Origin: Circinella umbellata
Lineage: Eukaryota; Mucoromycota; Mucoromycetes; Mucorales; Lichtheimiaceae
Assembly: GCA_025093555.1 (NCBI GenBank)
Contig: JAIWNF010000011.1
Location: 124,001 to 188,000 of the forward strand
Direction: 5' to 3'
Length of the DNA: 64,000 nt
In this document: positions 51,101-63,389 of the stretch, piece after piece
Layout of the letters: each line of letters starts with the position of its first letter
Position numbering within the stretch: the first letter of the stretch is position 1
The notes under the pieces: generated by a model
Databases searched by the model: none
What the model saw: only the letters and a program-made list of their open reading frames with translations
What the model was told of the DNA's origin: nothing
Made by a program: the position numbers and the translations under genes

Positions 51101-52349
51101 CGTACCCTACCAAAGTTTTTTTTTTTAATTTATCGCAGTCAAAATCCCCTTGTAACTCCTTCTCAGTAAAACGATTAACTCAAAACAAAGATCATTTGTA
51201 ATAAATGGCACAAAACATTTTCTAACCTTTTCTGATACGTAACAAGATATTTTCATTATATCTTAACAGAGATGAACTATTTAACCATCATTACCGAGTG
51301 TTCCCTTACATCATTATAGTTAGTAATATTATTATTTTATTATCGCGCTGCACTTGAAGAAAATATCTAAAAAGAAATTCAGGGTTATATAGTAGCAGTG
51401 ATACGCTTTTCAATGTTTCAATCAAAGATCTGGACTCACTCAATGGTAGCGTAGCTTTATATAGCTATTTTCAGTCCGTGGATCTTTTTGCTTAATATTT
51501 ATATAAGATATAATATATGTTTAACAGTTCTTTACTATCGCTACTTTTTTTGAATCATTTATTTCAAAGTTCGAACGCCCGAGGAGAAGGACGTTAAATA
51601 TGACAGCCGAAGAACCTTAAAATGCTTCCCCGCAACATTTATATTATGTATGCGTGTATATTGTAATAATAGATATAATATTGGAGCGTTCGAGACCATG
51701 TGGGATGGAGAGCTTCATTTAACGCACATCTTTATATTATAAGTTGACGCTGATAATATTAATGGTAATATACGTAACCGTTGAGCTATCTATGGCGCCA
51801 CAGAAATTGGTTTTTAGCAGAAAAATATTATGATAGAACGTTTATACAAAACGGTAAGCCTTTCACTTAATTTACAGTGATGTAGTATCATTCTCCTTCA
51901 TTCTCATAGAAAAAAAACTATTGCAATTGCTCTCAAGACCCCTTTAAGCTATTGGTTTACCACTATGTTTTTTTATTTAATCGCACGTTCTTGTTGTCAC
52001 TGCTTTTGGGTACATAAAATTAAGTATAATTTGCTCCTTTTTTTTCTTTTTTTGAAAAAAAAAAGTATGAGTACGTATGATCTCTTTCTGAAAATGAAAG
52101 CTAACCCCCCCTTATTTCTCCCAAGCAATTTTTTTTTCAGAAATCCAAATATATTATTTACTCCTCTCCTTGGAGCCGAAAATAAAGAGGATTCTTTCCA
52201 TATTATGAATATTATGCCGTCTCACCCTTGCAAACATTATTTTCTCTCTTTCCTTTCTCTTTTCTTTTTAATATTCTCTTTGAGAATAAAATATTTAATT
52301 CTGATTGTTATTATTATTGTACTTGATGTTTCTTTCTTTTCTTTCAACC
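48180..52349. other. 4.2-kb divergent spacer, no gene recognised
   Basis: The longest gene-free stretch of the window. It holds the promoters of malate synthase and the glycosyltransferase. Visible landmarks are a GC-rich patch GCCGCCCGCCGCC (about 48471) within the malate synthase upstream region, clustered GATCAACGATC/AAAGATCC repeats at 50130-50172, and a CT-rich leader from about 52220. Several frames of 60-160 codons (for example 51965-52456 plus, which overlaps the glycosyltransferase start) are low-complexity and not convincing. Confidence 0.5.
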
Positions 52350-53893
52350 ATGATCAAAATAGCTCCGACCAAATCTATCAAATATTTATTATTCATTTAT
52401 GTAGCTGGTTCACTTTTTTATGCTACGTTCCACGTTCTTCAGTTAAGTCAAAGTAACCCTCCTGTGCCGCGACATCGTTCAAGTGGTCGAATTACATCTC
52501 GATCTGCCAATGATGAATCCATGTTTCAACAACAACAGCAACAACATATTATTATACCAACAAAAATACAGCAGTATAATGAGCACCTTGAACAAAAATC
52601 ACTTTCACAGCAACAAATCCAACAACCCTATTTAAGTATGTAATAGTATACATAATAATATTTGTTAGTTATAACTTTAATCCCCCTCGTCAATATACTG
52701 ACGGTCTTTTTCTCTCTTTTTCATTTTTTACTATGCATAATTTAGATGCTTTTATGATGTCAAAAGTATTCTACAGTTCGATGGGTGTCTCAAAAAATGT
52801 TCAGCCATACTTTTTCAAATCACAAGCAACGCATAGCAAAGACGATGTAACCATATCAACTCTTGTTACACGCAACCGATTTCATGTTCTTGCTCGTCTC
52901 GCAACAAATTACAAAGGTCCTATTTCAGCGACGATTCACATAAAAAATGATGAAGATGGTGTAGACGCATTAACGGAGCTCAATAACCTCATGGAAAACA
53001 GCCCCGACATGCAACAGCACGTTGATGTACATCTAATCGTTGATGATTATGACCGCCAGTTTAACATGTGGAGAAATGTGGCTAAACTATTCGCTCAGAC
53101 AGAATATATCATGATGCTTGATGTTGACTTTCATATTTGTACTGATTTCCGGACCACAACCCTGCGTGAGTTACCAAAACGATTTCCGGAATTGAAACAG
53201 AAATTGGATTCAAGCCACGCTGCATTAGTCATTCCAGCCTTTGAATATGAGGATCAAAAAGATGGCGAAGATTGGCGTAAGTTCCCAACAACTAAAAGTA
53301 AACTTATGCAAGAACCAATTGATATGTTCCATCGCGCCTGGACTCGAGGCCATGGATCTACCAACTATACGCATTGGTATCAAGCAACAGAACCTTACAA
53401 GGTTGTAGATTATAATTACTCTTATGAGCCTTATGTCATTATGAAAAAAGAAGGGACCCCTTGGTGTGACGAACGATTTATCGGTTATGGTGCCAATAAA
53501 GCAGCATGTTTGTACGAGATTCATTTGTCGGGTATGGAGTATTGGGTTTTGCCTGAGGATTTCATTATCCATCAAACACACCATTATCCAGAACAAACCC
53601 GTGACAAGGAGGTAATGCATACATAAATTTATTATACATATAAAAAAACACGATCTTCAATGTTTATGTTTATTTAGAATTATGTATGTGTATTTTTATA
53701 ATAGCGATGGTACAATCGTAAACTATATACAAATTTCAGGGAGGAACTATGTCTTAGATACACGCGTAAGATGATGGCTGATGAAGAATGGAAGACGCCT
53801 AGGGCTGATAATCTTAAAACAGAGTGTGCTAAGATTAAGGGATTTTCTACCACTGTTCAAAAAATGATTGGTGACATACAAGAAGAGAAATAA
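52350..53893 (+). CDS. LARGE-type glycosyltransferase (GT49 family)
   Basis: Three exons (52350-52635, 52746-53611, 53705-53893) give 446 residues. It is a type II Golgi protein: a short cytosolic N-terminus, a signal anchor at about residues 9-32 (KSIKYLLFIYVAGSLFYATF), then a Gln-rich stem (QQQQQQ around residue 70). The catalytic domain shows the GT49 pattern: VTISTLVTRNRFHVLARLATNYKGP-type opening (quoted here in outline), VHLIVDDYDRQFNMWRN, the metal-binding DVD at 221-223 in MMLDVDFH, and PWCDERFIGYGANKAA with HQTHHYP near the end. Related enzymes transfer xylose, glucuronate or GlcNAc; the fungal substrate is unknown, presumably a cell-wall or secretory glycan. Confidence 0.88.
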
Positions 53894-54619
53894 GAAAAAT
53901 AAATTTTCTAAATCTATCAACATCACCCATTATAGATTATACAGTATTTACATAATACAAATATTATTTTAAGCACTGCATCAAGCTTACTATATAATAT
54001 ATAGAGATAGAAAAAATAATAATGGTTTCTCGCTTTTCCTATTATTACTATCATTATTAGCATACCTCATCATAAATATTCATTTCATTTTCAATTTCAA
54101 TTAGCCACCACCATGTAAATACATTAATAAAAAAAATTGTTCTTTACTTAAATGCAAGAGTACATGACAAAGCCATATGTTTATATTTTTAAATTACTAA
54201 AAAAAGAAATTAACACGTACTAAATATCACAGGGTGTACACGCAGTAAAGTTGATGGGCTATTTTCATGACTTTATTGAAATTGGCGGGCCTCATTATCG
54301 GCTTCACTAAATTTGGTACTAGTGGTGTCACGTTAGCAAAACTTGGTGGGTTTGAAGTCTGTTTCCAAATAAACATATTACTTTTCATTAAATATTTTGG
54401 CGTGTCATGAACTTTTGTTTGAATGTTTCGAAACAAGTATTATTTTTTCAAACACGTAATGATCCGTGGTTTCTTTGTTTACTATTATTATTCTTTGTCA
54501 GAAGGTCTAAAGAAAATAAATCAATCGTGTTTCTTTTTGCTTCAATCCTTTCTCCCTTATTCCTTTTTTCAAAATTTTAGTAATTTTTTTGTATTATAAA
54601 GCAGTATTCTACTTTTAAA
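53894..54619. other. Spacer between glycosyltransferase and ABC gene
   Basis: About 730 bp, AT-rich. A minus-strand frame at 54227-54436 (69 codons) was seen but has no family features. The ABC-gene promoter should lie here. Confidence 0.45.
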
Positions 54620-57600
54620 ATGAATTTAGCCTCCAGAGATCAAGAAGTATCATCTTGGATAAGCGAATGTTCCCAAAATTGGGTAAGGGAGATAAATCGT
54701 GTACAGTGAACGTATGCAAAACTATGAGAATAACGATTAAATTATAACAATAACAGGAACCGTACGGATGTTTCGAAGATGTGTAAATAAACCTGTTGCA
54801 TTATTATAGTTTGTCAGGATATTAAACATGTCGCGTAGTAATAATACAAAAACTCATCATTTCCTTTCTTAATTATATGTAGACACCTAATGCTTATTCC
54901 TATAATTTTTCTTCTTTTACTTGCTCCATTTCGAATCTATATCCTTGTTTTTAAACGTAACCCACTTGCACCGGATGTGGCACGGAGTCAGCTATATTTT
55001 GTTAAACTTGTAAATTGATCAAGAGGAAAACACGTGTCTTTCTTACTAGAAAACAACAAATACCTGCTATAACAATAGTAATAACAAGCTCTCTAAACCT
55101 GATTGGTCATTAAATATTATTCTGTTTATTTTTATATTAGGTAGCTTTACTTTTATTATTATTTACTATGGTCGCCAATCTAATTTTAACCCAAACACAC
55201 CATTTTGTTGTTCAAACAATCACTATCATCACATTGGTAATTACAATATTACAATTACTTTTACTTTGACTAATATTAATTATACATTTCATTTTATTAC
55301 TTTACATTATTTCACTGCTACTGATATTTTTAGTTGGTGGCAATCATCTTACATCATATTGAGTACACACGAAATTCAAATGGATCTGGTGTTCTATTAT
55401 TTTACTGGCTTTTTACGACTCTTGTGAATGGTTATCGTTTGTGGGCTGGTGGCCCAATAAATGCTCATCACATAGGGTTATTTACCATAACATATATATT
55501 ATCGTGCTTGATGTTTGTTCTTGAAAACTGTAAATGTCCTATAAAGGAACAAGCTATCCATCTTGGTAATAGGATCAATGAGAACGAGGTACAATTATTT
55601 AATTGTTAACTATATTTGCCGATATATTAAAGGTTATAAAGCACTGTACATACTTATTTTTTTTTAACTTGCGTATTATGGTATAGAACATTTGCCCTGA
55701 TGCAAAATCAAATATATTTGAAAAGCTTATATTCTCATGGATGAATTGTCGAATGCAGCAATTATCAGTATCAAATAGTTTTTGGTGGTGAGACTGTATA
55801 TTTTTGTTCTCATTTACATATGTATTGAAATATTGAGATAACTAATATTATACTTTAAATAGGAGTGTTGCAGATGACCAAGCCTGTAGTGTATTCCAAG
55901 ATCGATGGAGAATGGAAAGCAAAACCCAAAGGTAATAATGACAGTAACACGTTTTCCGGTTCCATTGTTACTACGATCAACAGAAAGAAAAGACCAGTCT
56001 GACCAAGTAGTTGATCTTTTTCTTTTTCAACTATAGCCCATCTTTATTCCGAGCATTACTACTAAATTACCCAACCATGCAGCAATTATTTACTGGATGG
56101 GTAAAATATCATCATCCCCATAGTCTTTTTTTTAATGCCATGAGAAAAAAAATAAAGAGATAGTGCTCACTATTATAGATACTTACTCAAATTTATCTCC
56201 AATAATAACGCTATATAGTTAATGAAACTTTTTTACCATATTCTGCAATTTACTCAACCGCTTTTGTTATCAGCAATGATGAATTGGATTATCAGTCACA
56301 CAGCACTGACCCAACAAATCCCCGAGCCGTTGTACAAAGGTGCATCAATCGCGTTTTACATATTTTTTGTTTCAGTTATACAATCATTACTATTGCAACA
56401 GTTCCTTCATCTATCTACTACAAGTTGCTCTCGGTTACGTTCGGTACTCATTAATGCAATTTGTCGTAAATCCTTATCAGCAATTGATGTTCCATCTATA
56501 AATAAAGTAATTATTCACTCTCTTTTTTTTTATATATGCCAAAAATAATGTTTATTTATTTCGCTATCGCCTCCTTTTTTGAAAATTATAATACGTAGGT
56601 ACAACAATGCATGAAGGATGATATTCAAACTTTAGTAGATTTATTCAAACATCTACATTTGGGTACGTAACATCAATAATCCTTGAATAAAAAAAAAGTT
56701 ATAGAAGTGCTGGCTTTAATAATATAATTGTTGAAAATCAATATTTATATAGGGTGGAGTATCCCATTGAGATTGACAATAGGATTAGTTTTGCTCTATC
56801 ATATGGTTGGATCTATTGGATGGGTTGGTGTTGGTGTCATGTTTGTCAACATTCCAGTAAAGCTGCTACTAGAACGATTATATCAAGCGTCTTTGTGTGT
56901 ATATAATATTAATCAAAATAAGCAATTGAGAATTATTGTAAGATTTTTTTCTTCTTTTGCTTGAAAAAGTTAGCTTAAAATAACATAACTAAATGGATGG
57001 CACAACCATGAATTTTTTTTATATGTACGTATGTATATATAGCGAGACATCCTGCATGGATTTCGTATAGTCAAGTCATACGCATGGGAAATGCCATTCA
57101 TGAGAAAGATGATTGGTATGAAAAACAACGAACTTAATTTACTGCGACACTTGGGTATTATTACGGCGACGCAGTATTCCATATTTTCCAACCATTTTAC
57201 TCCACTTATTGCATCATTTGCGACCTTTTTTACATTCTCGCACGTATATCATCAACAAACCCTTTCCAACCAATTTATGCTTGTCATCATTGCTATATAT
57301 GACCTTTTAAACGAGCCAGTTTCTGATATCGTTTTATACTTACAACTGCTCGTTCGATCGCGAAAGGCATTAAAGAAACTACAATTGTTCTTGTCATCAT
57401 TGAGTGTTTCTGATCCTGTTACACCTCATTCTTTTAATCATTATCAGCACGACGGTAACTACAACCAACAGCATCAACACGGAAATTCTGAAAGTAACCT
57501 TCCAATTATTGAAGTACAACAAGCTGCGTTTAGATTACCATCACAGCCACAATTGATATTACAGTCACTAGACCTTTCTATCAAAAAAGGGGAACTCATT

Positions 57601-60600
57601 GGTGTAGTTGGTAGTAGACGTACAGATATCATCAAAACGCTTCTCGGTCAACTAGTAAAAACGGAAGGTGAGCTTTTTATTCGTGGTTCAGTTGCTTATG
57701 TTTCTCAGGACCCATGGATTTTTAATTCAAATCTGCAAGACAACATCGTTTTTGGTCGACCTTGGGATCCGTTATTTTACCGCAATGTGTTGGATTTATG
57801 CGATATATCTGAAGAACAAAGTATTCAAAAACAGAAGTCGCGCATTTCATTGGCCCGAGCGATTTATAGTCGTGCCGACGTTTATTTGTTGGATGATCCC
57901 TTTAATGTAGAACATGACATTACTACACAACTCGCTCGGCGACTATTCCATCGTGTCATTCAAGGACATTTACGGACCAAAACACGTATTTTCGCTACCC
58001 ATACATTTTCATATCTTCATCAATTAGAACGAATTATTATGTTGTGGGATGGTAAATTGGTTATGGATGGTACTTTTGGTGATTTGATGAGCAAACAACG
58101 AGGTCAATTATATCATATAATGGCAATTAATCAAGATCAGAATAATATTCCTTATTTGGACGAGAACTCAAATAGTTTGCCTTCGCTACCACCATTCAAA
58201 AGTAATAATTTAAGCTTTGGCAGAAGTAACAATAACATTGATGACGACAATGGCAATAACTGCAACACAATAGAAAGTAATTTTGGACTTGATGATACCG
58301 ATGGCGAAAATGAACAGAGTAACAACAGTTCAGACCAAGAAGAACAGATGAAACAGTGTTGGTCAACTTATGCAAAATCATGCTCGATAATAGCTATAAC
58401 AACAGCTATACTACTTCAAGTATTAAGCCAAGTCGCCAAAATCGGATCTTATGTGTGGTTAAATTATGGACAAAACGCGACAATTACTAAATCATGTTCT
58501 TTTTTGACAATTTTTGCCATAATTGGCATATGTTCCATATTGTTACATACTATTCAATGTATATTTTTATGGTTGGTCTGCGTAACTTGTTCGGCTAAAT
58601 ATTTACATTCACGAATATTAAGTAACATCATGAGGTAACCATCAGTAAAAAAATAGACTTTTATCATGAAATTGATTATTTAAAAAAATGAAAAGGGTTC
58701 GACATTAATATATATTTTTTGCAGAGCACCATCGAATTATTTTAACAACAACATCAAACTCCAAAATATTATACATCGATTAGGTATCGACATGAAAAGA
58801 GTAACACAAGACTTCCCAAAACTTTTTCATCGATACCTGCTGGTCGTTACTTCTCTTACAGGAGCAATAGCTATCATTGCATTTTCTACTCCATTTTTTA
58901 TACTCTTTCTGATTCCACTAGGTAAAGTCAAATATATATTATTATTTTAGCAAAAGTAAAAGCTATAAAACTAACAATTAAGTATTCTGATATATGCAGG
59001 CTTCTGTTTCATTCACTTACGACGGCATTATTTGAGAGCATCATTACGATACCATCATTTAGTTTCTGCAAGTGAGTCACATATTGACTCAATAATGGTG
59101 GAGTTGGTCAATGGTTCCACTACGATACGTACCTACAAGCAAGACCATAGATTTATTGCGGATAGTGAAGCCAAAGTAGCAAATTATCAGCGTATATGTT
59201 TTCTAGCAGCATCTTGTGACCGCTGGGTCGCCATTCGTGCTGAATTTTTAGGCGCACTTGCACTTCTAGGCGCGGCATTATTTGCAGTTTTAGATGTTGT
59301 GTATGGTGCAGCTCCTGTTATTGACGCTGGGTTGAGTGGGTTAAGTCTATATTATGCAATGCGCATCCCTAGCTCATTAAGTTATATCATTAGATTATCT
59401 CAAAATATTGAGGTAAGATTTTTTTCTTTATTTTTTGTTTGATTAGATAATGAAGGAAGGATGCTTATGATTTACTACATATTTATTGATCCAACATTCC
59501 AATATCATTCACTACGGTTAGCTAAAAATGGCCTCGATTAAGCGTATACAAAAGGTAAAATGGTCGACTCATTGTCAAAGTTTTCTTGATCGAATGATTT
59601 TTTAAAAATAAAATGCGATAGCTATCAGTCATTAACAATTGACCAAAAATAAGTTTTTCACCTCATATGTTACTTACATTATACCATCATAATTTTTTTA
59701 TAGTCGTTACCACATGAGCAAAATGAACATAAAGATACTATATCTATTAGTCCAAGTTGGCCCGAATACGGTAGAGTTGTATTTCAGAATTATACATCAT
59801 ATACTACTGACTCTTCATTATTCAATGATGCAACCTTTACCATAAACCCTGGTGAGAGAATTAGTGTCGTTGGTGGAGATATCCGCCCTGATCTATTAAG
59901 AGAAACGAGCAATAATACTATCAGCGGCAATATTGATATTGATGGTATCGATATTCATACATTACGATTATCCGATTTACGATCAAGAATAACAGTAATT
60001 CTGGCTGAACCGATATTATTTGAGCATGCCACACTTCGTGAGAATTTGGTAAGTAGTAATAATAGTAATTCATTATCTTTTTGTGATTTGCGATCCTTCC
60101 TTTTTTCTTTCCAGAAAGAAAGAGCCATATTGATCATACGCTTTTTATTATATATATATATTTAATAAACCAGGACCCATTGGAGCAATATGATGATCTA
60201 GTTATCTGGGAAATTTTAAAGTTGGTTCAACTTGATGTTCAAGGTGATATTGACGCCCCGTTTTATGAACATAAATTTACCAAGGAACAATGCTGGGTAT
60301 GAAATGTATAGTTCAGTGAGTTTGTTTTAGCAAATACATCACATTAATTAATTATCTTTTATTATTCCAATAGCTTCTTACCTTTGCACGTGCATTACTA
60401 CGAGCGCCCCAGGTATTAATCATTGAAGAGTCTAATGAGATTGGTGTCGAGGTAGATGAAATCGTACGACAGATTCTTCAGGATCAGCTTAGTGGGTCTA
60501 CTAGAATAATTATTACAAGTAAACTTGACACAGTAATGGAATCAGACAGGTAATGTAGATTATATTCAAGTGATAACTGTTGTTTCATTTTAGTAGCTAC

Positions 60601-60773
60601 CTACTTTATTATTTATATCGATTTTACAATATAAAAATAGAGTGTTAGTTTTTGATCAAGGAGGACACATCAACGCATTCGATACCCCCCACAACATTTT
60701 AAAATATAAAGGATCGCTGCTCAATACACTCGGTTCTTCTTCGTGGGATGGATTTAACACTATTAATAAATAG
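54620..60773 (+). CDS. ABCC/MRP-type ABC protein with two degenerate nucleotide-binding domains
   Basis: Nineteen exons (54620-54682, 54757-54782, 54883-55009, 55141-55236, 55334-55588, 55687-55787, 55863-55931, 56037-56100, 56219-56506, 56599-56662, 56753-56937, 57043-58634, 58725-58921, 59000-59412, 59522-59554, 59704-60048, 60174-60296, 60374-60549, 60641-60773) join in phase to 1449 residues, full ABCC length: TMD0, TMD1, NBD1, Asn/Asp-rich linker, TMD2, NBD2. NBD1 keeps a Q-loop (VSQDPW), Walker B (VYLLDDP) and His (ATHT), but Walker A is GVVGSRRTD (Lys replaced by Arg) and a deletion removes LSGGQ (SIQKQKSRISLARA). NBD2 has no Walker A (VVGGDIRPDLL), Q-loop LAEP, signature FTKEQCW, Walker B VLIIEES and TSK in place of the H-loop His. 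ATP-driven transport seems unlikely; a regulatory or channel role, or a pseudogene at an early stage, are alternatives. Confidence 0.88.
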
Positions 60774-60886
60774 AAAATATTTGATTCGTAGATTTTCTTT
60801 AATTTCATTTATATACCGCCAATAATAATAAAAAATGTAAATCGCTTTAAATTTGACGTACATTTGACGTTTTATTTAATCTGTTG

Positions 60887-63165
60887 TTATGATTGTGCTG
60901 ATGCTGATAATGAAAGGGTTGGTTTTTGGGCAATAACGCACTCAGTCGTAGTGTGTGCTCTATAATATTCACAGTCATCAAGGGCTTTTTTCAACATTTC
61001 TTTAAATTGGCTGTCACTAAGATGGTTGACATGTTTAATTCCTGGAGCTCGTATCATCAATCGTCGTCTTCTTAAATCCTTAATCCAGTAACCCGTTTCC
61101 TTCAAAACTATTATATTTCAACAGAGAGAGAAGAATAACATTCAGATATTATTAGTTAACTAAATTATAATAACTTTCATTTTTCTTCATAACGTACCAG
61201 GCGCTAATCCCCATTCACCAACCGGCAATTCTACTGCTTTTGAAGAAATGTTTTTGAATCCTATATCTTTGAGCATATCAGTCATATTACTCAATTGCTT
61301 TGGATTGATTCCAAATTTTTCTTTAGTGAAAGACATCCAATGTTCCACTTGATCCATTGCTGGTCCTCCAGATACAATTGGGCATTCTGTTACAAGATTG
61401 TCATTGAATACCAAACTGATTGAGTATACATTCAAACTCTTCACTTTCCCTCGCTTTTTCCCTCTTATAGTAATATATTACCATTGTTATAAATTTCCAA
61501 CCATCCATTTGGTCTAAGTATTCTAAATGCTTGATTTAATACTCTAGCCCATTGATCCATATGACTGCCAATAATCCAAACTTCATGTAAGACAAGAAAA
61601 TCAACTGTATTTTCATCAAATTTTTCGAGCCCATGGATACCAGATTGACAATACGACTTTACTTCCAATTGATGAAAAGTGATATTTCCTTGATTGGTTG
61701 ACAGGGTAATTGGCTTATAATCCAACCCTATAATCTTGGCGTTTGGAAATTCTTTTGCCATTTCACGTTCCCAATTACCGGTCGATGACATCCAATTGAC
61801 AATTAATTTTGGATCTCGGATTTTGGCTTGATATATGCTTCCCCATATACGTTTCAAAAGAAAATGCTTTCGTTGTTGACTAAATAATATTATTATAGTC
61901 GATGAAAAATAAACATTAATGTGCTAGATACTTTTTAGGTAATATAAACTGTTGCTTACTAATCCATTTCACCATCATAATTCAATCCAATTTCAAAACC
62001 AAGTTTTCCACAACATTGTTGGTATTCAAGATCCCTTTCAGTTTCCTCATCTACGTCTTTCAGATGATACAAATCGGGTGCTGAAGAAGAATGCCGTCGA
62101 TTACCAATGAACGTATCTGAATCAGGAATACCGCGTACTTGATCTATAGATTTTAGTGCCTAATAGTTATATATATATATATAAGATCGTGTTTAGCTTT
62201 ACAGATATATACAAAAGAACCTAATTTTTTTTAATTAATACCTGACAGAGTGCACTTATATCACTATGAATAGAGTGCTTATCATCTACAAGATCTAATT
62301 TATTACCAATAGGAAAATCATCCGTACTATTTCTAGCGACAGATGACCGATCAGTGGAAACGGAATTTAGTGAAAGATCAGGACTATTCCGTGGATGGTT
62401 TTCTACACACGATGGTGGTATTAATTCGGGTGACGATGATGCTGATAATGTATTGTCGGTAGTTGTATGATGGATATCCAGTAATTTTTTATTTCTCTTC
62501 TTTTTATTTTTGCTCTTGTCTTTTTTGGTAGTGCTGCTGACAGTCTCACTGTCCCCTTCATCACTATTGCTATAAATGCTGCTGAATGCCGACTTCAGTG
62601 ATGAAATACCACTCATTTTTTTATGAAACTGGTGACGTTGTTGACCCTGTTGTTCTTGTTGTTGAGGAAGTATACTAGCAGCAATATTATTACTTACACT
62701 AGATATACCATTGAACGTTAATGAAAGCTTTCGACGACGATCCTTTCTTTTAGCCGATCCAAAGAAAGGTAAAGCACTGGTTGATTGAGAAATTCGAATT
62801 GTACTTTGGTCCTGTACATGAGGGCTCGCCGAGTCTGTACACAGTTTAATTGATCCTTCACTTAAGCTCCTCAGAGCCGGAGAATCATCTGTTGAAGTAT
62901 TGGGTTGCGATATGTGAAACTCTGGTAATCGTTGTTTCTCTTGTAGTAATGAGTATCGTTTATTATCATTGTCAATATCGACAATATTGTTGGTGCTGTT
63001 ATTGTCTGTGGTTGTTAATGGACTAGAAGCAGGAGTGGTACGGTAAGAAGAAGATTCTCCTAGACTAGGGGATGGAGTATCAGATTGTTGCTTGATATTG
63101 TGGCTATTATTAAAGTACTTATCATGTTTTATGTGAGAATTATCAATACTAAAAGCTTTGCCCAT
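60887..63165 (-). CDS. Methyltransferase-fold protein with long disordered N-terminus
   Basis: Five exons (63165-62242, 62159-61960, 61879-61482, 61386-61198, 61107-60887) give 643 residues. The first 310 residues are Ser/Asn/Asp-rich, low-complexity, with basic KDKSKNKKKRNKK (possible nuclear signal) and many Ser-Pro sites. Residues from about 355 on resemble fungal class I methyltransferases: YDGEMDQQRKHFLL-like (spliced as ...MDY QQRKHF), EMAKEFPNAKIIGLDYKP, DFLVLHEVWIIGS and RVLNQAFRILRPNGWLEI. The usual glycine-rich motif I (DxGCGxG) is replaced by NWMSSTGNW at about 403-411, so SAM binding is questionable. Similar proteins in Mucorales are uncharacterised; LaeA-like or Methyltransf_23/25 is as far as I can go. 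It ends 114 bp beyond the ABC gene (convergent) and is divergent from the bZIP gene. Confidence 0.75.
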
Positions 63166-63389
63166 AAGGTTATAATAGTGTAAAATAACTGTTTGTTAAA
63201 AAAGAAGTGTTTTATCTGAAAAAATGCATAAAAATTAAATTCCAATTTTGAAGGGTTTCATGTGACACAAATTTTTAAATTTCAATTCCCGGAAATCGAA
63301 AAAAAAAGCATTTCAAATCTATTGGAGCTGCCAACAAACTTGATGTTTAAAAGCGTTGGTTTTTCTTCTTTTCCGATTTTTTCGTTATT
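63166..63389. promoter_or_regulatory. Divergent promoter between the methyltransferase-like and bZIP genes
   Basis: Only 224 bp separate the two start codons, so the genes likely share a bidirectional promoter. It contains A/T tracts and a TTCCCGGAAATCG block at about 63282-63295. No factor site is claimed. Confidence 0.5.

Noticed and set aside
51965..52456. 163-codon open frame upstream of the glycosyltransferase.
   Set aside because: It is Phe/Leu/Ser-rich, read from a pyrimidine-rich leader, and overlaps the real start in another frame.
54227..54436. 69-codon minus-strand frame between the glycosyltransferase and the ABC gene.
   Set aside because: Looks somewhat protein-like but has no family features or second exon; not enough to call.
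54620..63165. A secondary-metabolite cluster made of the ABC protein, methyltransferase-like gene and bZIP factor.
   Set aside because: No backbone synthase is present, the ABC protein appears unable to hydrolyse ATP, and the methyltransferase motif I is degenerate. Adjacency alone is weak evidence.
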